This document shows, piece after piece, positions 61,901-64,000 of a stretch of DNA of 64,000 nucleotides (its first letter is position 1; each line of letters begins with the position of its first letter). Both the position numbers and the translations under genes were made by a program. This stretch comes from Natronomicrosphaera sp040876735 (GTDB lineage: Bacteria; Planctomycetota; Phycisphaerae; Phycisphaerales; Phycisphaeraceae), in NCBI GenBank assembly GCA_040876735.1, contig JBBDPC010000070.1, positions 1 through 64,000 on the forward strand, read 5' to 3'. The notes beneath the pieces are model-generated. The model saw nothing but the letters and a program-made list of their open reading frames with translations. It was not told the DNA's origin and did not search any database.

Positions 61901-64000
61901 GGGCATAGGCAGGGAAGCGCACGTACGCCGAATCGTCCCCTGCCGGGTTCGGGTCGGTCACGATGTGATCGAAGCTCGTGTTCAGCGGACGGTACTGCGC
62001 CACCAGGCTCTCGCGGCAGGTGCCATCGTAAAACACCGGGACGCCGGCGTCGCGGGCGTTCTCGAGCGCTGCGGTCAATGGATCGTCCATCTCCACGCGC
62101 TGATTCACCAGCAGCACCGCGCGGTAGTTCGCCAGCGTGTCCGGCTCGAGGTCTTCGCTGAAGACGATGCTCGCCGGGCGATGGGCGAACAGGCAGGCGA
62201 TGTACGCCTCGAACAGGTGGGAAAAGTGCACGCCCATGACGTGGTTGGTCGGGCTCCAGCGGTCGAGGTCGAACATCCGGCTGGAGGCGACGATGGCCAC
62301 CGAGTCCTGCGTTTCCAGCGTGTTCAGCCACGGGCCGTACTGGCTCAGCAGATCGTTCAGCGCGCGGTAGATCGAGACGGTGCCGTGGTAGGCGGTGCGC
62401 GTGTCTTCCCGGCGGGCCCCCCAGTTGGGCAGGTTGCCGGAGAAGCCCACGCCGTCGGCGCCGCGCATGACCATGCTCATCAACGTGGGCACGACCTGTC
62501 CGCCCGTGCCGTCATCGTTCCAGACTTCAGGGTGTCCCCACGCCGCCTTGCCCGGGCGTTTATAGAAGTCCACGCTGTGGGGGGAGACGAACGGCACCGC
62601 CATCTGCTCCCACTGCACGTGCAGGTCCACCTCGTCCACGTTCTGGAAGACGGTGGGCGGGTAGGCTTCGAGTTTGCGGTAGGGGCCGGAATTGGCGGTG
62701 ACCAGGTCGTCGGAGCCGACGGCCTCCAGCGTGCGATTGAACAGTGCCTGCGCATCGACCGCCAAGGCGTAGCGGCGGTCGGCGATCTCGCCCAGGATCG
62801 GGTCCCAGGTGCCGGTGTTCCGGGCGCGGTCGAGCGCGTCTTCGTAGGTCGCCCTTTCCTCGTCGGTGCGGAGCACGACATTGGCGTTGTAATGCCACCA
62901 GTTCGCCGACCAGACCCAGCCGCGGAAGGCAGGGTAGCGGTCCAGCTCGCGCGTCACCTGCTCGATGGCGGCGGTGATCTGCTCAGTTTCGCGCCCATCG
63001 TAGCCGCTGCCCAACGGCAAGCCCGCATCCATGTACAGCGGGATCGCCATCTGGTGCACACCCCGGCTGGAATAGCCACCCATGATCTGCTTCAACGGCG
63101 AATCGATCGCCAGCTTGAGCGGGTTCGTCCCCACCGCGTCCCGCTCCAGCGTCGCGGACAGCTCGGGCAACGTGCTCTGGGGCGAATGGCTCCAGCCCAG
63201 CGCCGGCGTCTGGAGGTGACTGCCGAGGCGGTCCACAGTCAGGTTCACACCCAGCCGGCCTGTCCGATCCAGGTGGTGCGCCACCACGTCCGGTGCGGAC
63301 CAGCGGTCGACGTGCGTCGGGTACGTGGGGCCGTAGTCGCCGAACTGCACACGGAAGAACGGCGTACCCGCCTCGAAGCCAGGCCCGATCTCGATCGGCT
63401 GCGCGATGCTGGTCAACCCCTCGGCCTCGGCGACCAGTTCGTACCGGCCCGGCTGCAGCACGGCGGTGAGATGGGCCGGCAACTCGAATGTCAGCTCCTC
63501 CGCGTCTTGCGGAATGGCCTGACGTGCCTCACTCAGAACGCGGTCGCCCTCGACCAGCCGCACGGTCATCGCCGCCGGCGCTTCGCCGCGCACCGCGACG
63601 GTGAATGGCGCCGGCTCGCCCTGCGCAAAGTGCATCCGCCCGCCGGGCATCAGAACCGTGGCGCTGCCGACCGCCCCGGCGGCGCGCACCTCCACGGCGT
63701 CGCGCACGAGATACTCGGTGGCCTCGCCCCGCTGCCACGGCTGGACCTCCGGGCTCACCTTCACCTGGTAGACCCCGCCCAGCCCCTCCGGAACACGCAC
63801 GTGTCCATCGACGACTTCCAGCTCACGATAGTCGAGGCTGTTAAACGGCCGCAGCCAGACACGCCACCGCGGCGACACCGCCCGCCGGCCGGGGGTGAAC
63901 CGGATGTCAAACGGCACGCGCTCGCCCGCCGTCCACACCCGATCCGGATACGTCACCACCAGCCGTTCGTGATCGATGGCGATGACCTTTTCCAGCTCGC
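58941..64000 (-). CDS. Giant secreted hydrolase/propeller protein, partial
   Basis: The reading frame runs off the right edge (at least 1686 codons, N-terminus and signal outside). From the edge: Ig-like domains (about 1-200), a barrel-like region (PAFRGWVWSANWWHYNANV, DLHVQWEQMAVPFV), a GATase-like part (YRAVLLVNQRVEMDDPL), beta domains, an Ala-rich linker, a PQQ-type propeller (about 1010-1330; VAVLADTETGGRVFGFRDGQ) and a C-terminal jelly-roll/discoidin-like region. Same domain order as 43698-47786. Convergent with the ALDH gene. GH family unknown. Confidence 0.7.
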   Translation of the reverse strand, partial: ELEKVIAIDHERLVVTYPDRVWTAGERVPFDIRFTPGRRAVSPRWRVWLRPFNSLDYRELEVVDGHVRVPEGLGGVYQVKVSPEVQPWQRGEATEYLVRDAVEVRAAGAVGSATVLMPGGRMHFAQGEPAPFTVAVRGEAPAAMTVRLVEGDRVLSEARQAIPQDAEELTFELPAHLTAVLQPGRYELVAEAEGLTSIAQPIEIGPGFEAGTPFFRVQFGDYGPTYPTHVDRWSAPDVVAHHLDRTGRLGVNLTVDRLGSHLQTPALGWSHSPQSTLPELSATLERDAVGTNPLKLAIDSPLKQIMGGYSSRGVHQMAIPLYMDAGLPLGSGYDGRETEQITAAIEQVTRELDRYPAFRGWVWSANWWHYNANVVLRTDEERATYEDALDRARNTGTWDPILGEIADRRYALAVDAQALFNRTLEAVGSDDLVTANSGPYRKLEAYPPTVFQNVDEVDLHVQWEQMAVPFVSPHSVDFYKRPGKAAWGHPEVWNDDGTGGQVVPTLMSMVMRGADGVGFSGNLPNWGARREDTRTAYHGTVSIYRALNDLLSQYGPWLNTLETQDSVAIVASSRMFDLDRWSPTNHVMGVHFSHLFEAYIACLFAHRPASIVFSEDLEPDTLANYRAVLLVNQRVEMDDPLTAALENARDAGVPVFYDGTCRESLVAQYRPLNTSFDHIVTDPNPAGDDSAYVRFPAYARAHMPALREALGETAPPVAAVDDEAVFVSERVAGRGRYLFVVNYATPDLSPGQMWRVDLFVTARVPMRPAVGLRDLAPGAAVYDTFAMRQVDVEAGDVVRADLRDLPARLFAILPAAIDHVALRGPAEATAGQALTWSVQVHDSRGEPIEASIPVRLRLLGADGEVLVERHLAADEQGAGGVVTAPINAPAGAQTLEATELLSGRQARLSVAVTPAELPVSLAAEGASRTAAPATAEATGAAPADATPAADRFGPHIRRLVIADNGTAVASVMNWDHNLQAVDLETGQPRWRQRVGHYFSFDPRAIVGGVAVQGYDLNSAEGYHLYLLDGRGELERRVALYGLPNRLPQRFLATPDEKYLPINHFAMPADGRWVATAGDLGLAVWDRDGTLRWQQDWWKQERHIGVIAAVGTQTLLVVEGLEATAYDAATGEPRWSHTLASSGAARTMAVSDDAGTVAVLADTETGGRVFGFRDGQLIADFPTDASEVALARDGSQLAVVTGNLLKLYNFEQGLQWIFSGDDALRSPSFSPDGQRLVVGSDLGSLYVLDRDGRTLYEHDYTALPTGAWLDDGDLLVGTWMGELRRLDSRYETVWRTRLEPEPDGLTGPVASQQQVPTTRVASWTNAEPQPRTAEANLLAEVNAVIGLVPGTTWGGAARLMLDPRLLHDGDTTAPREPWLAWDKVNHAAAADDPFFVTIESFRTRMRVEAVTFFEDPDHPEAWLRDATLEYQHSDTERWHVAMELLSDAVAHTHRLPEPVEASKWRIRLPWAIQGNLRLGEIVFHGETTGPAHPDLAAKRPVAVLMDEGAAFQDVLTGHGQRWAFHFDDAHSGGRSLQVRPGDSPIAPREATGFGPVVPTWDFPIAADPGPGEYRYLQFAYRAQGDDTTGVQLGLLGEGAPQTVWLHSGPLPANLDGTAHQVDATPSPQWRVVRVDLWERFGQPVTLRSVRFGAQGGPALIDQVLLGRTMEDLPAIEAEDAEDAPQP

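Overview
The window is very GC-rich chromosomal DNA, dense with long genes on both strands. It contains no rRNA, CRISPR array, transposase or phage module. The best inference is a Planctomycetota member, probably of the Phycisphaerae. Supporting signs are many secreted glycoside-hydrolase-like proteins, phytanoyl-CoA dioxygenase (PhyH) genes and a multi-TM protein resembling the DUF6785 families inside sugar clusters, a Cys-rich zinc-ribbon/ankyrin membrane protein, and a small Cys-rich protein in front of a XerC/D-type recombinase. This placement rests on gene content only.

Layout. (1) 0.1-10.6 kb: a secreted GH-A-like hydrolase, a CsgG-like/propeller exported protein, a HEAT-like secreted protein, a frame-damaged gene remnant and a membrane ankyrin-repeat protein. 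(2) 10.6-18.0 kb: one tightly coupled minus-strand operon of a YtrA-type GntR regulator, an ABC ATPase and two tandem copies of a module (6-TM permease-like protein plus a large membrane-anchored protein with a PEGA-like motif). A clean dyad operator lies in front of it. (3) 18.0-20.5 kb: a 5'-truncated BlaI/MecI fragment, tRNA-Met with its terminator, a small Cys-rich protein, a tyrosine recombinase and a repeat-bearing intergenic region. (4) 20.5-28.0 kb: two exported or membrane proteins, then a sialic/nonulosonic-acid glycosylation set: Maf-type glycosyltransferase, a cytidylyltransferase-like/degenerate radical SAM-SPASM fusion, CMP-nonulosonate synthetase and NeuC epimerase. Palindromic repeats punctuate it. 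(5) 28.0-33.4 kb: PocR-GAF-PP2C phosphatase, a TPR secreted protein, GreA and a membrane protein. (6) 33.7-64 kb: a carbohydrate-degradation island with an AraC regulator, two PhyH dioxygenases, HbpS-like lipoprotein, SDR, GH42-like enzyme, GH5-like enzyme, a GntR-type regulator with sugar-binding sensor domain, a TIM-barrel glycosidase, a large membrane protein, a GH63-type hydrolase, and the operon SDR - mannonate dehydratase - SMP-30 lactonase - aldehyde dehydrogenase. Two giant secreted hydrolase/propeller hybrids lie in this island, the last running off the right edge.

How it fits together. The right half reads as extracellular and cytoplasmic deglycosylation feeding an oxidative sugar route: the order GH63-type hydrolase, SDR, mannonate dehydratase, lactonase and ALDH suggests mannose or a related aldose oxidised to an aldonate and dehydrated. 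The left half carries the least familiar system, the duplicated permease/PEGA-protein module driven by a single ABC ATPase. Several families of palindromic intergenic repeats are scattered through the window. One copy appears to have entered the neuC reading frame, and another forms the C-terminus of a membrane protein.
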